From Tribonema minus (lineage: Eukaryota > Sar > Xanthophyceae > Tribonematales > Tribonemataceae): a DNA stretch of 64,000 bases. The notes under the pieces were generated by a model. The model worked only from the letters and a program-made list of their open reading frames with translations. It was not told where the DNA came from and searched no databases. Location: NCBI GenBank assembly GCA_017506865.1, contig JAFCMP010000020.1, positions 310,001 to 374,000 on the forward strand. The letters run 5' to 3'. A program made the translations under genes and the position numbers. Below, one piece after another: positions 10,901 through 21,406 of this stretch; position 1 is the first letter of the stretch; every line of letters starts with the position of its first letter.

Positions 10901-12290
10901 CGAGACACCAACACGGGCTCAGCCGCCTCGCAACGCACTGCGCCGAGTACCACTACCGTACTATAAAATGCTGCAATGCGTCAAAAGGGTTCACAGCAGC
11001 AATGCCGCTGTTGTAACCTGTACCGACGCTTTTGCCGTTTCTGAACTTTTACTTCAACCTTGCAGGTGGCCGAGTACTTTGGCCCCCACTGCGGCCTCAT
11101 CCGCTGCCCCAGCGGCGACGACCCGGAAACCACCGTCAACGAGGAGAACTGCGAGGGGAAGACCCCCCCCGGCGGGGCAGAGGTGGGGGCGGCGGGCAAC
11201 AAGTGCCACGTGGACTGCGCCAACAGGGGTGTGTGCGACTACTCGCGGGGCGTGTGCTCGTGCTTCACGGGGTGAGGAAATGTTGCACAAACTACATACT
11301 TCCAAGTACTTTGTAGTTCCGACCTAGTTCTTGAGTGGCAAGCCGGCGTTGAAGTGCCATTGTGATGGGCATTGCGGAATCGGCGCCCGCCGCGCGACAC
11401 TGAAAAGGAGAACGAGGCAGGCGCTGAGCGCCCACTCCCGTGTGCACATGACGGCATGTGCTGGCACCCGACGCTAGGCGCCCTCGCCTGATTTTGTGCA
11501 TCACCAACTGATCCCCGACGCTCTGTGTGAGATTGGCCTCAATCGCTCAGTGCGGCGTGCAGCTGCTGGGGCGACGGCTGCGCCTGGCGTACTGCGCAAA
11601 TAGTCACCAAGATGGCCAGCAAGTGATTTGCCCTGTTCCTGACAAGAAAAAAAAAAAAGGACCCCTTTCTAATGCTGGCTGTAGCCCTACCCCTGGCACT
11701 GTAAACGGTTGCAGCGCCGCGTGAGCGGAGCGTGCTGGACTACTCTCTTGCCTGATTCTCGTGATCAGACCTTACTACTTCGAAGTACTCCTGCGCTGCG
11801 GCTAATGCAAAGACCCGAGTTCATCATGGCTTGCTCATGGCCCATCCCATCGTCACCATGCAGCAAACCCTACAGACTACCTGACGCTCTTATGCCCGTA
11901 GAGCTGTCAGAGCAGCAATTGCACGGTGCGGCAGGCGCAAAGCCCTGTCTCTGACCGTGAAAACCCTTAAGGAACCCCCAATGGTGAATGCAGTTTAGGT
12001 AACCCCTTGGCTGTAGGCAGCTACTACTACAGCGACAACTGAGCCTGGCCCTGGTGTGCCCCCCGATCCTAAATCCTACCCCCAATCGCCCCTCTTTGTT
12101 GTGGACAGTGACTGCGCCTGACCCCCCCCCCCCCTGCTGACAACCCCTGCTGCCAAACCTCCCCCCAAATGCCCCTCTTGTTGTGGACAGTTACTACGGC
12201 GACAACTGCGCAAAGCGCGACGTGCAGGCGCCCGGCGGGCAGGCCGGCAGCTGGATCAAGAAGGTCTCCAAGAAGAAGAGGAACAAGTGA
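4986..12290 (+). CDS. Secreted EGF-like repeat protein (algal CPNxCSGHGxC family), 8 exons, 463 aa
   Basis: Exons: 4986-5064, 6487-6799, 7771-7933, 8764-8823, 9420-9652, 10385-10622, 11066-11271 and 12191-12290. Every junction has GT/AG and joins in phase, giving 463 codons and a TGA stop. Exon 1 is a signal peptide (MHSLHMRRAPLLLLLGLHLI, then WETAAD). Residues of about 27-185 form a beta-rich head with no cysteine array. Then come EGF-like modules: CPNHCSGHGTCNYC, CACYEGFG, DCSQMTCPRGRPW, ECSGNGACDRGTGVC, CNAPFTGDACQRRRCPNDC, CHVDCANRGVCDYSRGVC and CFTGYYGDNC. The tail is basic (KKVSKKKRNK). The order of cysteine modules matches a family that is expanded in stramenopiles and some other algae; its members are extracellular and of unknown function. 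Introns 1, 2, 5, 6 and 7 hold truncated copies of adjacent exon ends. Long C tracts form the pyrimidine tract before exons 5 and 6. Confidence 0.88.
5385..5470. repeat. Cluster of AGACGG/CCGTCT hexamers
   Basis: Within about 80 bp of EGF intron 1 the word gacgg, or its complement ccgtc, occurs about eight times in both orientations (for example agacggaaaagacggtcaaa and cagacggacgg). Dense subterminal hexamers of this kind are known at hAT transposon ends, but I found no transposase or terminal repeat here. Confidence 0.5.
6250..6350 (+). repeat. Two truncated copies of the acceptor and start of EGF exon 2
   Basis: The real exon 2 begins at 6487 after cgcaccccacctcag with AGTTCTACACGGCAG. Copies lie upstream at about 6264 (gcacccctctcagagttcta) and 6316 (acctcacagttctacacagc). 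They keep the splice acceptor but diverge after about 25 bp. Confidence 0.7.
6853..7078 (+). repeat. Truncated copies of the 3' end of EGF exon 2
   Basis: The stretch 6853-6967 repeats about 110 bp of exon 2 (GATAALNVSPSLTWSALWTE in the parent), still readable as TTALNVSPSLTWSALWTEGT. It ends near the former donor. A second, shorter piece at 7047-7078 repeats only agcgctcaacgtgt. Both lie in intron 2. Confidence 0.8.
9774..10245 (+). repeat. Three degenerate copies of the 3' end of EGF exon 5
   Basis: The parent segment (about 9561-9655) encodes VSKDASGAVAHADQECSGNG and ends at GTGCAT|gtgagc. Copies are at 9774-9869 (HADQECSGNGTCDRGTGVC intact and donor kept), 9960-10053 (more diverged, donor kept) and 10183-10245 (only the first half). 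Divergence increases with distance from the exon. They could act as alternative exon ends only if acceptors exist; I infer that they are non-coding duplicates. Confidence 0.82.
10640..10860 (+). repeat. Degenerate copies of the 3' end of EGF exon 6
   Basis: The exon 6 piece gcgcagctcacattcggctg (10555) is echoed at 10730 (gcgcagctcgcattggattg) and at about 10821 (ccgcagctcacattcggtgg). They are interleaved with four copies of gatgatgctcaac-like sequence derived from the start of the intron. Confidence 0.7.
12008..12120 (+). repeat. Copies of the acceptor and start of EGF exon 8
   Basis: The true acceptor is ttgttgtggacag followed by TTACTACGGCGACAACTG (12191). Upstream echoes are gcagctactactacagcgac plus aactgagcc (about 12018) and ctttgttgtggacagtgact (about 12094). 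Confidence 0.7.
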
Positions 12291-13749
12291 AAACAAGACA
12301 GAAGAGCTGCAAGCCTCCCTTCAGCTTGGGCCGGGCGGGGACAGACGTATCGGCCCTGACTTCAACTGTTACCCTAAGACTTCAACTGTTACCCTAAGCG
12401 CACTTTCCTCCGCGGCGCCATCGCAAAGCTACGGCGGGTTTGATTCAGGCATATGGAGGCAGTTGTGATGGAGAAGAGAGCGGTGAATGTTTGAGTCAGG
12501 CACATGACCAGCTCAGTTATAAAGGAAAGTGAACAATCATTGTGGGTAGCTGAGCACGCGAGGAAACTGTAGCTAAGACCACAGTATGGGAGCGCAAGGC
12601 ACGAAGCAGGGTGAGCTGCCAGACGCTCCGTGGTTGCGGCGGAGCGGTGTGACAGTCATCTGCTGAGCCATGCTGCAATAGACGGCAGCTCTAGGTGCCT
12701 GATGCCGCAGTTTGTTGTGGTGTCATGTGCTACGGACTATTGGTTACATTGTGTGGAAATGCATCTGATCATATGTCCACGTCCACCGGGCAAGGGCGTG
12801 TCGGTGCGCTGCGCCCGCAGGCCTGAGAGAAGGAGCGGTACCGGTGCCTCACAGCCCGCACATACTTCCACCAAGTACTTTGGAATGGCTTGACCTGGAC
12901 GAAGACGCAGCGTCTGAGCCGTGAGGCAGGCGCAGCTGAAGTCAGTCACTGCGTGCATCCTGGCTGCATTTACGTGGTGAAGAGCCTACCTCTGTTCAAG
13001 GCTTGATGATATAATGGCAGAGTGGCGGACAATAAGCTCTCTAATGTACTTCGAAGTACGACCAAAGCGTCCACAGAGGTTTTTCAATGTTGTGTGCAGC
13101 CTTGTGGCCATTGCGAGGCTGCCTGTGTTGTTATTGTTGCAATGAGCATGCTCTGCAGCACTGCCTGTCGTCAGTGTTCAAGTCAGCCCAATTTTTGGTT
13201 GCTTGATACAGGCTTTACCGAAGGATGCTTGCGTTGTGAAACTGCAGCATACAGCACTCGCTGGTCGCACATACTTGCGTTGTGAAACTGCAGCATACAG
13301 CACTCGCTGGTCCTACATACAAGTACTTGTAAGTGTTCAGCTTATTTCTGGTCTGCTGCATCAATCCCATTCGCATCGTGCGTGCACCTTTTTAACAGTG
13401 CAGCCTGCAGTAATCTGTGTGCCACATTGTGTGTTCTGAAATATGCCAGTTGATGGTGACACGAGTGAGACAGGCCAGAGATAGGGCAAAGCTGTCCCAC
13501 TGCTCAAAGCGACGAAGCAAGCGCACAGTGCCACAACACAATGACAAGCATGGCCAAGCAATCATGGACGTGCTGTGATGGTAAAGACAGGTGCACAAGC
13601 AGCATCACTGCGGCGATGAGTGTAGACACTAGCGTTCATTTGACAAGGCGGTGTGTGTGTGCGTGTGTGTTGGCATACGGATGGCGAGCACTCTGTTTCG
13701 CCCAGCGTACAACTTTGTACACTCTCAGGATTGCCGCACGTTACGACGA
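12291..13749. other. Intergenic, no gene recognised
   Basis: No convincing coding stretch was found. There is a duplicated ttcaactgttaccctaag (12361 and 12381), a 47-bp direct duplication at 13226-13315 (cttgcgttgtgaaactgcag core) and the 12-bp palindrome tacttcgaagta at 13047. Confidence 0.6.
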
Positions 13750-14502
13750 CTACCCTGTGAGACTCAGGTATGCGTTCCAGATAATTGCTACGGCATTTCC
13801 GAAGAGGGTGCGTAGCTCCACCGGAACATAGTTGAAGTTTATGATCTGAGCTGCTGTCCATACCTTCCAGTTGGTGAGCAGCGCCTGCTTATATATGCCC
13901 CTGCTCGCCTGCACCGCCGCCCCCAGCCTACAGTCTTGCAGCCACCTGAGCCCGACCAGCGTTAACGCCAGGTATGGCGGCGTGAGCAGCAGTCTGTCCA
14001 AGAGGATCTTGAACAGTATCACCTGCCGCCCGCCGCTAAGCTTGCTCCACTTGCGTGCAATCTTTTCTAGGGTCCCATACCAGAAGTGAAACACGGGACC
14101 ATTGACCACAAGCCCAAACACTGTGAAGGCCCACAGCCTTTTGAGCCGCTCCCGCTGCGTTCCTGGCCCCGCTTTCCGGAGCTGCGCCCCTATGAGCTCT
14201 CCTATCGCTCCCATGCAGGCTGCAGTGATGGCTTTGGTCTTGAGAGGGTCTGTGATGAGAAGCGCTTGATAGCCCTTCCAGTACTGCACGATGCAAGAGG
14301 GCTTATGGCTGCTGTCGCATTTTTCATCGACAGCCCCTCCGCCACTGCCCGCTGCTTCTTGCAGGTCGCTCATGGCTGTATGCGGTGCGATCTCAGTGAT
14401 CTCTGGCAAGTTGCCAACTGCCACTTGAAGTTCGTGATGAAGATTTTTTTGGGGTAAAGCAAATTGGTGTGAGAGCGGTTTTGCAGCAGCAGATGATACC
14501 AT
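13750..14502 (-). CDS. Mpv17/PMP22 family membrane protein
   Basis: This is a single-exon ORF of 250 codons. The family comprises small four-helix integral proteins of the inner mitochondrial, peroxisomal or plastid membrane, thought to form channels. Residues 68-250 carry the family signature from start to end: YQALLITDPLKTKAIT, then a GPVFHFWYGTLE motif, LDRLLLTPPYLALT, NWKVWTAAQIINFNYVP and a WNAYLSLTG ending just before the stop. The first 65 residues are poorly conserved in style and could be an organelle-targeting extension. A downstream start at the Met of MSDLQEAAG is possible. Its outermost ATG overlaps that of the LRR gene on the other strand. Confidence 0.92.
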   Translation of the reverse strand: MVSSAAAKPLSHQFALPQKNLHHELQVAVGNLPEITEIAPHTAMSDLQEAAGSGGGAVDEKCDSSHKPSCIVQYWKGYQALLITDPLKTKAITAACMGAIGELIGAQLRKAGPGTQRERLKRLWAFTVFGLVVNGPVFHFWYGTLEKIARKWSKLSGGRQVILFKILLDRLLLTPPYLALTLVGLRWLQDCRLGAAVQASRGIYKQALLTNWKVWTAAQIINFNYVPVELRTLFGNAVAIIWNAYLSLTG

Positions 14503-15769
14503 GCAATCGCCTCAGCAACAGCCAAGGCGGTCTGCGCGCCACGACCAGCTTGTCAAAGAGGTTTTCAGCGTGCTGGCTCATCGGAGCATGCTCGGTATGT
14601 CCGGATGGAGCCTGTCGAAGGCTATGCACAGGGACGTGAAGCCTGTTGTGGCGCTGCTCGTTCTTGGGCCGCACGGTTCTCCGACAGCAGCTGCCGCGTT
14701 CGCCAGCAAGCATGTCGTCCATGTCAAGCTCCGCGGACGGTTCAAAGTAGACCCACTGCGCGTTGCATGGCAAGAGTCTAGCTTCCACAAGACAGTCTGC
14801 GTGCTCACCTTAGAGGCGTATGATGGGGCAGCGCTTGCGCACCTGCCACGCAGTCTGCAGCAGCTCCACATCGGATGCTGCGATCCCGTGCGCGTGCATC
14901 ACACGCTTCACGCCTTGAGCGAGCCAGGCGCTGCCCCAGCGCTGACGTCGCTCTCGCTGCACAGCTGCAAGACGCTCAGGGCTCTGCCGGATGCGCTGGG
15001 ACAGCTGATGACGCTCCGCGCGCTGTCGCTGAGCTGGCTCTGGGTGCTAACGGCCCTGCCCGAGACGCTGGGCGACCTCGCCGCGCTGACCCACCTCGAC
15101 ATCTCCCACTGCAGAGCGCTGGTCACCCTGCCGCAGTCGCTCGGCGCGCTGCGCGCGCTGACGTCGCTTTCCGTGCGCACGTGCCACGCCCTCGCCGCGC
15201 TGCCGGACTCTCTCGGCGCGCTCCCGTCGCTCACGGCGCTCGCGCTCGAGGAGCACGGAGCGCTGACGCGCCTGCCGGAGACCCTGGGCCAGCTGGCTGC
15301 GCTCAGGACCCTGTCGCTGAGCTACTGCTGCGCGCTCGCGCGCGTGCCGGAGTCGCTGCCACAGCTAGGCAGCCTCACGGCACTCAACCTGTTCTGCTGC
15401 TGGGCGCTGCCGTGCCTGCCCGCGGCGCTCGGGCGGCTGCGCGCGCTCGCCGCGCTGCGCCTGCGCCGCTGCACGGCGCTGCGCGCGCTGCCCGCCTCGT
15501 TTGGCCAGCTGCGCGCGCTGACGACGCTCGACCTGAGCGAGTGCGGCAGGCTCGCGGGGCTGCCGCGCGGCGTCTCGTTCACGGACTTCCCTGCGCTGCG
15601 GCAGCTGGAGGTGGCGGGGTGCCAGCAGCCGGTGTCGGCGGCGGCGGACGCGTGGAACCGCGCGCGGTGGCGCCGCGGCGGCAGCAGCGCTCAGTGCGCG
15701 GCGCCGCTGCCGCCGCGCGCTGCCGCTGCTGCTGCTGCGGGAGTAGATATGGACGTCGCCGCCGCCTAG
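14501..15769 (+). CDS. Leucine-rich repeat protein, 422 aa
   Basis: From about residue 140 to 355 there are nine regular repeats of 24 residues of the form LxxLPxxLGxLxxLxxLxLxxC (for example LPETLGDLAALTHLDISHC and LPQSLGALRALTSLSVRTC). This cysteine-type LRR resembles the LRR part of plant resistance proteins and algal LRR proteins. There is no NB-ARC, kinase, signal peptide or membrane segment, so it looks like an intracellular binding protein. The tail (residues 380-422) is Ala/Arg rich. The first ATG overlaps the Mpv17 ATG; Met at 14588 (MLGMSGWSLSK) is a sensible alternative start. GC content rises sharply in the repeats, which are internally similar at the DNA level. Confidence 0.85.
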   Translation: MQSPQQQPRRSARHDQLVKEVFSVLAHRSMLGMSGWSLSKAMHRDVKPVVALLVLGPHGSPTAAAAFASKHVVHVKLRGRFKVDPLRVAWQESSFHKTVCVLTLEAYDGAALAHLPRSLQQLHIGCCDPVRVHHTLHALSEPGAAPALTSLSLHSCKTLRALPDALGQLMTLRALSLSWLWVLTALPETLGDLAALTHLDISHCRALVTLPQSLGALRALTSLSVRTCHALAALPDSLGALPSLTALALEEHGALTRLPETLGQLAALRTLSLSYCCALARVPESLPQLGSLTALNLFCCWALPCLPAALGRLRALAALRLRRCTALRALPASFGQLRALTTLDLSECGRLAGLPRGVSFTDFPALRQLEVAGCQQPVSAAADAWNRARWRRGGSSAQCAAPLPPRAAAAAAAGVDMDVAAA

Positions 15770-17577
15770 AGGACTGCGGCACGCGGCTGCAGTGCGTGTG
15801 CTGCTGCAGCTGAGCAGTGGCGGCGGGAGGCGGTGCGGGGTCGAGCGCTGCTGCCAGTGCGCGCGGTGGAGCGCTGCTCGTGAGAGGACTACGGCCTGTA
15901 GGCGCCACTGCGCGCAGCTGGTGGGTGTGTGGCGATGTGCATGCGCGCACGCTGTTAGCCGAGCAAAAGCAGCCTGCGCGTTCCGCCGCGCCGCGTTTGC
16001 AAATGGGACCGCACTGGCGGCCAAGTTCGATCCGGCCGTGTTCGCATCGGATAAGACCTGTTAAGACAGGCAAAAGCAATGTATGTAGGCCGCCTCCGTG
16101 CGGCGAGAGCGCTACAAGTCGCATGCGCTGTGCGGCAGACGGAGCCATCGGCAGCTGCTGCTGTGCTGTACATAGCGGTAGGCGCGACTGCTGCTGGAGC
16201 GTTGCAGATGTATACCTACCCAGTGGCCATTGCACCACTGTGTGCCTATATATCAGGACATCAAGGGCTGAGGGATCAATCGCCAGGTCATCATCATCAG
16301 CAACGCCAAATCCTCATCTGAGCTGGACATGTACATTCTCCGGGCTGCATGTAGCACTTTCGATGACGTGCAACTTAGAAATGACTGATGTACATAGTCT
16401 CAAAAATAGTATACCTTTGGCATTTGGCACTGGCAGCCACACACGGCAACATCAATTGTAAATCACAGGGCTTCCGCTGCTTAACACATTGAAATGGAGT
16501 GTCAGACTGCGGGTGCTTCATGCTGCTGAGCTGCTGCTACTGCTGCCGCACACAATGTATGCTCGTTGTGTGCTTGATCTTCCTGCAATGCAGCTAGGCA
16601 GTTGTGTTGCTGCTTCGCTGTAGGGAGTTCACCACAGTTTTGCCTTGCACATTGACCAAAGGCGCGTGTACTGTGAGCTGGACGGTCAACAGCCTCTCTT
16701 GCGCACACAAAATGTGGATTGTTAACCTGCTGTTCACTCGCTCTGGGCGCGACACAAAAGCCTGATGTCCATCAAAGTTAGCATTGGGGGGCCTATTGTC
16801 AGCGCCATTGTTATGCTGATGGTATTGCCAGCAAGCGCGCTCTGCACCGGTTTCTAAAGTAAGTACACGTGTGTTGACCATTCAGAAATAGCATCGCAAC
16901 ACTAATAGAGGGACAGAGCAAGGCAGGGCCATGGCGAGGAACCCATCACCAGCTTTGTACAGTCTGTGCACATTAGATGTATTTCACTTAAAAGAACACA
17001 AATGCTGGCAGAAAGCAGTACCATGCAACGCTGACGTGAACACCCCTGGAGGCCCCTGTGCCGATTCCCGCGTATGCCCATCAGACGCCTGTTGAACGCG
17101 CTAGTTGAGCAGTTGCACCGCCCGGCAGCTGCGCAAGGAGTTGAAGTGCGTGCGACCTGTGACCCTGAGCCACGGCAGTTACACTCTGGTAGGAAAGCTG
17201 CCCGTAGGCAACAACTGGCTGAATGTCAAGACCCTGGCCGGCCACATCCCCTCCCACTATAGTCCTGATGAGCCAAAATGGATGCGCTGCGCACAGGAGG
17301 AGTCTGCGGCTGCAGCGCCGCCGCGCCGGCAGCAGCTGCTCAGGCCTCACTCTCACCCCGCAGCAACGCTCAGCGTCTGCAGCATCGCTCAACAGCAGCG
17401 CCCGTCCAGAGCAACCCGCGTTAACACGCACCAAAAAGACGCACGAGAGGCGCCGGCAGCAGCGCAGCAGCAGCAGCAGCGCTGGCGACGCGCTCGCCGC
17501 AGCTGCAGCAGCAGCACGCACTCAGCCCCCCCCCCCCTCCCAGCGCGCCGCGCCCCCCCCCCCCCCCCCCCGCCCCC
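15770..17577. other. Intergenic, no gene recognised
   Basis: Open frames in 15.8-16.5 kb look like GC-rich read-through. A short plus-strand stretch near 17.1-17.3 kb (GKLPVGNNWLNVKTLAGHIP) looks protein-like, but it has no recognisable family and no clear exon borders. 17.52-17.58 kb is C-rich 3' flank of the PRL gene. Confidence 0.45.
17527..17577. repeat. Long C/G homopolymer runs next to the PRL stop codon
   Basis: On the coding (minus) strand the stop codon is followed almost at once by a run of about 20 G, then a second run of about 11 G. Such RNA can form G-quadruplexes. Other runs of 9 or more C/G lie at 9401, 10352, 12121, 18298, 46970, 55281 and 56469. Confidence 0.75.
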
Positions 17578-17840
17578 TCACATGACGGCGCACGTGCCGC
17601 GCCGCCGGTGGCGCGTCGGCGCGTAGCGCTCGAGGTACGTGAGCTGCTTGCGGTTGATGGCGCCGCGGCGCCGCTCGCGGATGTACTCGACGGCGTGGAT
17701 CGGGTCCATGCCGCTCTCGATGAGCGCGATCGCGACGAGCACGGGCGCGCGCCCGAGCCCCGCCACGCAGTGCACGGCGATCGTCGGCCCCCCCCCGCCC
17801 CCCTCCGCGCCGCCGCCGCTGCTGCCGCCGCCGCCGCTGC

Positions 17841-17871
<31 letters not shown>

Positions 17872-18763
17872 GCTGGTTCCCTGGGCCGGCGCAGCAGCGC
17901 CGCCGCCGCCGCGGAACGTGACGTCGACGACATCGAGCCACTGGTTGATGATCTCCTGCGGCGGGGCGTCGCCGTCGGGGTACTCCATGTGGTGCATGTC
18001 TATGCCCGCGCGTGTGACCTCCTCCGCGGGGTACGTGTCCTCGCACACGCGCACCATGCTCACCACCTGGCCGCGCAGCGGGGAGGGGGGGGGGTGAGCA
18101 TGGAGAGGGGTCTGCGGTGTCCTTGGTTGATTATGATGGCATGGCATCGGCTTTGATCTGGAATGAGATTTGATGGATTCCTTTCGCTGGGGAACTTGAC
18201 GCGTGTGTGCACCGTGGTCATTGCAACGTGCGCCCCAAGAAGATTTCAAAGGAGACCTGTGCTCATGCTTCGGCCAGGACAGCTGTGCGGTGCGAAGGGG
18301 GGGGGGGTGCTCACATTAAGCCATTGACTTGCCATGTCGGTCTTTCAAACCATACTTGCAGAGATAACCAAACACCGTGAAGATGATCTCTGCCCACCAC
18401 ATGTGACGCATAATCGTTGATGCAGAGTATACTGAATAGGCCTGCAGAATTGCAGCCGCGAAAGCAGTGCGCACGGCCAGCAAACCACAAGTTCACGGTG
18501 CCTCCATCACGCGACCGCAGCGCCTTGCGGCATGCCAGCGACACAAGCGACGAACAGAGTGCGGCAAGCGTCTTCTGTTGAAGTTTGGGATTGTTGAAGT
18601 TTGGGCCTCTCACGTTGTGGCGCTTGCACTCCTTGAGGTAGAGCTGCAGGTTGTGCGCCTTGGGCGCGTCCATGATGAGGAAGCTGAGCTTGCGCCCCTT
18701 CTTGTTGGCCCACTCGATGAGCGACGGCCGCGTCGCCAGCGACGTCGCGTGCACCAGGACCAT
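17578..18763 (-). CDS. PRL-type (PTP4A) protein tyrosine phosphatase, 2 exons, 212 aa
   Basis: PRL phosphatases are small, prenylated, membrane-attached enzymes. Exon 1 (18763-18614) encodes MVLVHATSLATRPSLIEWAN to CKRHN and ends at a gtgaga donor. Exon 2 (18066-17578) starts after ggccag with VVSMVRVCEDTYP; the junction is phase 0. The P-loop reads HCVAGLGRAPVLVA, the exact PRL form with Ala after the Arg. The general-acid loop is YPDGDAPP. RRGAINRKQLTYLERY is also diagnostic. The protein ends in CAVM, a CaaX prenylation box preceded by Arg residues. A Gly/Ser insert of about 45 residues sits just before the P-loop, where other PRLs have a few residues. The ATG lies in a good context (ggcggccATGg). 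The intron of 547 bp has a C-rich acceptor tract. Confidence 0.93.
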
Positions 18764-19600
18764 GGCCGCCGATCCGCCGCCTGAGCACAGTGTGCGCGGA
18801 AGCGGCAGGCGTGGAGCGTCACTGATTGCGCTTTGACAAGGTGTGGGCAAGATTCGTGATGAGGCGCGGCGCATGCGAATTCACGCGACTCTCATTTGTG
18901 CGTGGAATGTGCGGCGGGTGTCGCATGACTGGCGCCGTGCCGCCGCCTGCACCAGTCAAGGTGTTGAAGTTAAGCTGTTGAAGTGCGACATCGCTGCAAG
19001 CTGATCACGATGAGCGACGGCCGCGTTGCCAGCGACGTCGCATGCGTCAGGACCATGGCCGCCGATCCAACCCTGAGCACACGGCGTGCAGGCGTGGAGA
19101 GTCACTGATTGCACTTCGCCGCAGGCATGGAGCGTCACTGGTTGCACTTCTGCAAGGTTTGTGATGAGGCGCGGAGCATGTAGATGCGCGCGACTCTCGT
19201 TTGTGCGTTGGTGAGTGTGCGACAGGTGTTGCATGACTGGCGCCGTGCCGCCGCCTGCACGCCAGTTAAGCTGTTGAAGTTAAGCTGTTGAAGTGCGACA
19301 TCGCCGCGAGCTGATCTCGATGAGCGACGGCCGCGTGGCCAGCGACGTCGCGTGCGCCAGGACCATGGCCGCCGATCCGCCGCCTGAGCACGCGGCGTGC
19401 GGGTGGCCGCAGGCATGGAGCTTCACTGATTGCGCTTGTACACGGTTTGTGATGAGGCGCGGGCCATGTGAACGCACGCGACGACGCTCATCCGGGCGTT
19501 AGAGTGTGCGGCGGGTGTTGCACGACTGCCGCCGCCGCCCGCATGCCAGTTGAGCTGTTGAAGTTCAGCTGTTGAAGTGCCACATCGCCGTTACTTGATT
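18711..19600 (-). repeat. Three tandem units of about 305 bp containing the start of PRL exon 1
   Basis: The segment that encodes MVLVHATSLATRPSLI is repeated upstream of the gene at 19012-19061 (MVLTHATSLATRPSLI) and at 19317-19366 (MVLAHATSLATRPSLI). The upstream flank is repeated too (the ccgccgatccgccgcctgag region and the ttgtgatgaggcgcg region). In copies 2 and 3 the reading frame leaves the PRL sequence just after SLI and soon stops. They also carry a doubled gttgaagttaagctgttgaa word. These are truncated first-exon copies with their 5' flank, possibly extra promoters. Confidence 0.85.
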
Positions 19601-21406
19601 GAGGTGGAGGATGAAGGGCGAAGGTCAATCAATCATATCTTGAAGGCATTTGTGTCGCTGCTCGGCATGGCCAGGTGAATGGCGCTATGTCACTCAGCAG
19701 CATGCGCATGCCGAGTCTGCAGCAATGTAGCCATCTGCACAATGACAAGGCCCGTACACCCTCTGGCGTCACACAGCGGTATGTCACTGCAGGGCCGGTC
19801 TTTTGAAGCGCACTGATACATTTGGTGCACCACACCATGCTCTGATTGTCAGTTACAATCTAGCTGCCGGCCAGTCACACCTGCTCAGGCCCGCAACGCA
19901 GCTACGGGGTCAAGGAAGCGCTCGCTTAAACTTGCACCTTACCAGCACACTGATTGCAGAGGTCTGCTGTGGTGCGCAGCTGCTAGGCTGCAAAGCTTCT
20001 GTGGTAGGGATCGCTGACGCAAAGTGCCTGCTGCGTAAACTGTCATCTATCCTGATTGTGGCTCCACAACAGTGAAGCCTACACACAAGTAGCAATCTGC
20101 TCACAATGTGAGTGAGCACGTGCTGCACTGATGGCTCAAAGCGCATGCGCACAGCTGGCTTGGGTGTGCATGGTGTCGCTGCCTGATTAAACCTCAGTCG
20201 CCTGCAATGCACGATTGCTATAGGTATGATCAGGACATTCGACGCTGATCCGTTGCAGAACACTTGATGAAACATGTTGGCAACATAACGGCAGGTGCAA
20301 CCAACGCATTGCGCGCGACATATTTGCCAGCACACCATATGCAAAGGAGGCATGCGCAGCCAACACAAATGCTTTCCTTAGCACTGCGTTCGTGCAGCTG
20401 TTGAGTGCGCAGGACTATGTAGGCCGCAAGGAGTCTCCGACGCACATCTCATGGTAGCAGCATGCTCGTCATCCCATCGATACCAGAAACTACTTCAGTC
20501 CCCCGGGGGCAGTTAGCGGATGCCGATAGGCAGTCGGTGCCACAGCACAGGCGCGGCTTTCCCGGTTCCGGCCCTCAGATTTGACCCGCGGCGTTGCGTA
20601 ACAGGGGCTCACCTTACAGCGTCTGAGCCCTGCCCGTGACAGACACGAAGAGTTAAGCACCAACGCTTCCTTCTCTCCTAGCCAGGCTCCCTGCTGCCTC
20701 CTCCGCACCGTCCAATTATCGGCGTGATCCCTGCTGGAGAGGCTCCCTTGACACCGGTGCCAACGACCATCAATCAATAGAGGCTGGGTGGTGCCGCGGC
20801 CCCCCTGAGTGCAGGCAAGACTCCACGGCGCCGCCGCCTGCTGCTCCCACCCTGCCTTCGCTTTGCTACTCCCGCGCCACGGTTGCTGTGTGAAGTTGGT
20901 TACGAACTTTTAAAAAAACTTCAAAGAGCGGTTGTGAACGGTCGATCAGAGAGAGAGAGGAGAGAGACGTCTGATCGACGCCAGAGCAGCACAGTGGCTT
21001 AGGAGGCGGCGCAGGTAGTACATGAGCCAGAGCAGCAGCGCTGGCGTGCAGCGAGCTTTTGCAGTACTCGAGGCTACTCAAGGCTACTCTAGGTGAGATT
21101 GGCGCTTGCATAGATCCTCAGAGCGGTGGCGCGTGCCTATCGCACAGCGACAGGATTGAGATTTTGTAGCAGGCTGACATTAGTTGGTAAGTTAGAAACT
21201 CAGCACGCCATCACACGCACGTGTCGCTTGCCAGCCGCCGGCGGACGTTCGGGCTGACTGACACTTGCCGACTTTGCACCTGGACAGGTGTGCCAACTGA
21301 TATAATCACTCAACCTGGATTGCAAGGTGTACACGAGTGCTAATCTCGCCACTCATGTATTCCTGGTGCTGGTGCAGGTCTGACAGCATCTACAGCGAGA
21401 CACAAC
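19601..21406. other. Intergenic, no gene recognised
   Basis: Scattered short open frames lack family features. A GC-rich block at 20.49-20.85 kb has no tRNA or rRNA match that I recognise. A purine stretch gagagagagaggagagagac at about 20949 precedes the Ala-rich gene. Confidence 0.5.

Noticed and set aside
17105-17300. Plus-strand stretch GKLPVGNNWLNVKTLAGHIP as a gene
   Set aside because: It could be an exon, but I found no partner exon or known family, so it is noted only in the intergenic entry.
20490-20850. GC-rich block that looked like rRNA or tRNA sequence
   Set aside because: No conserved rRNA core or cloverleaf could be traced.
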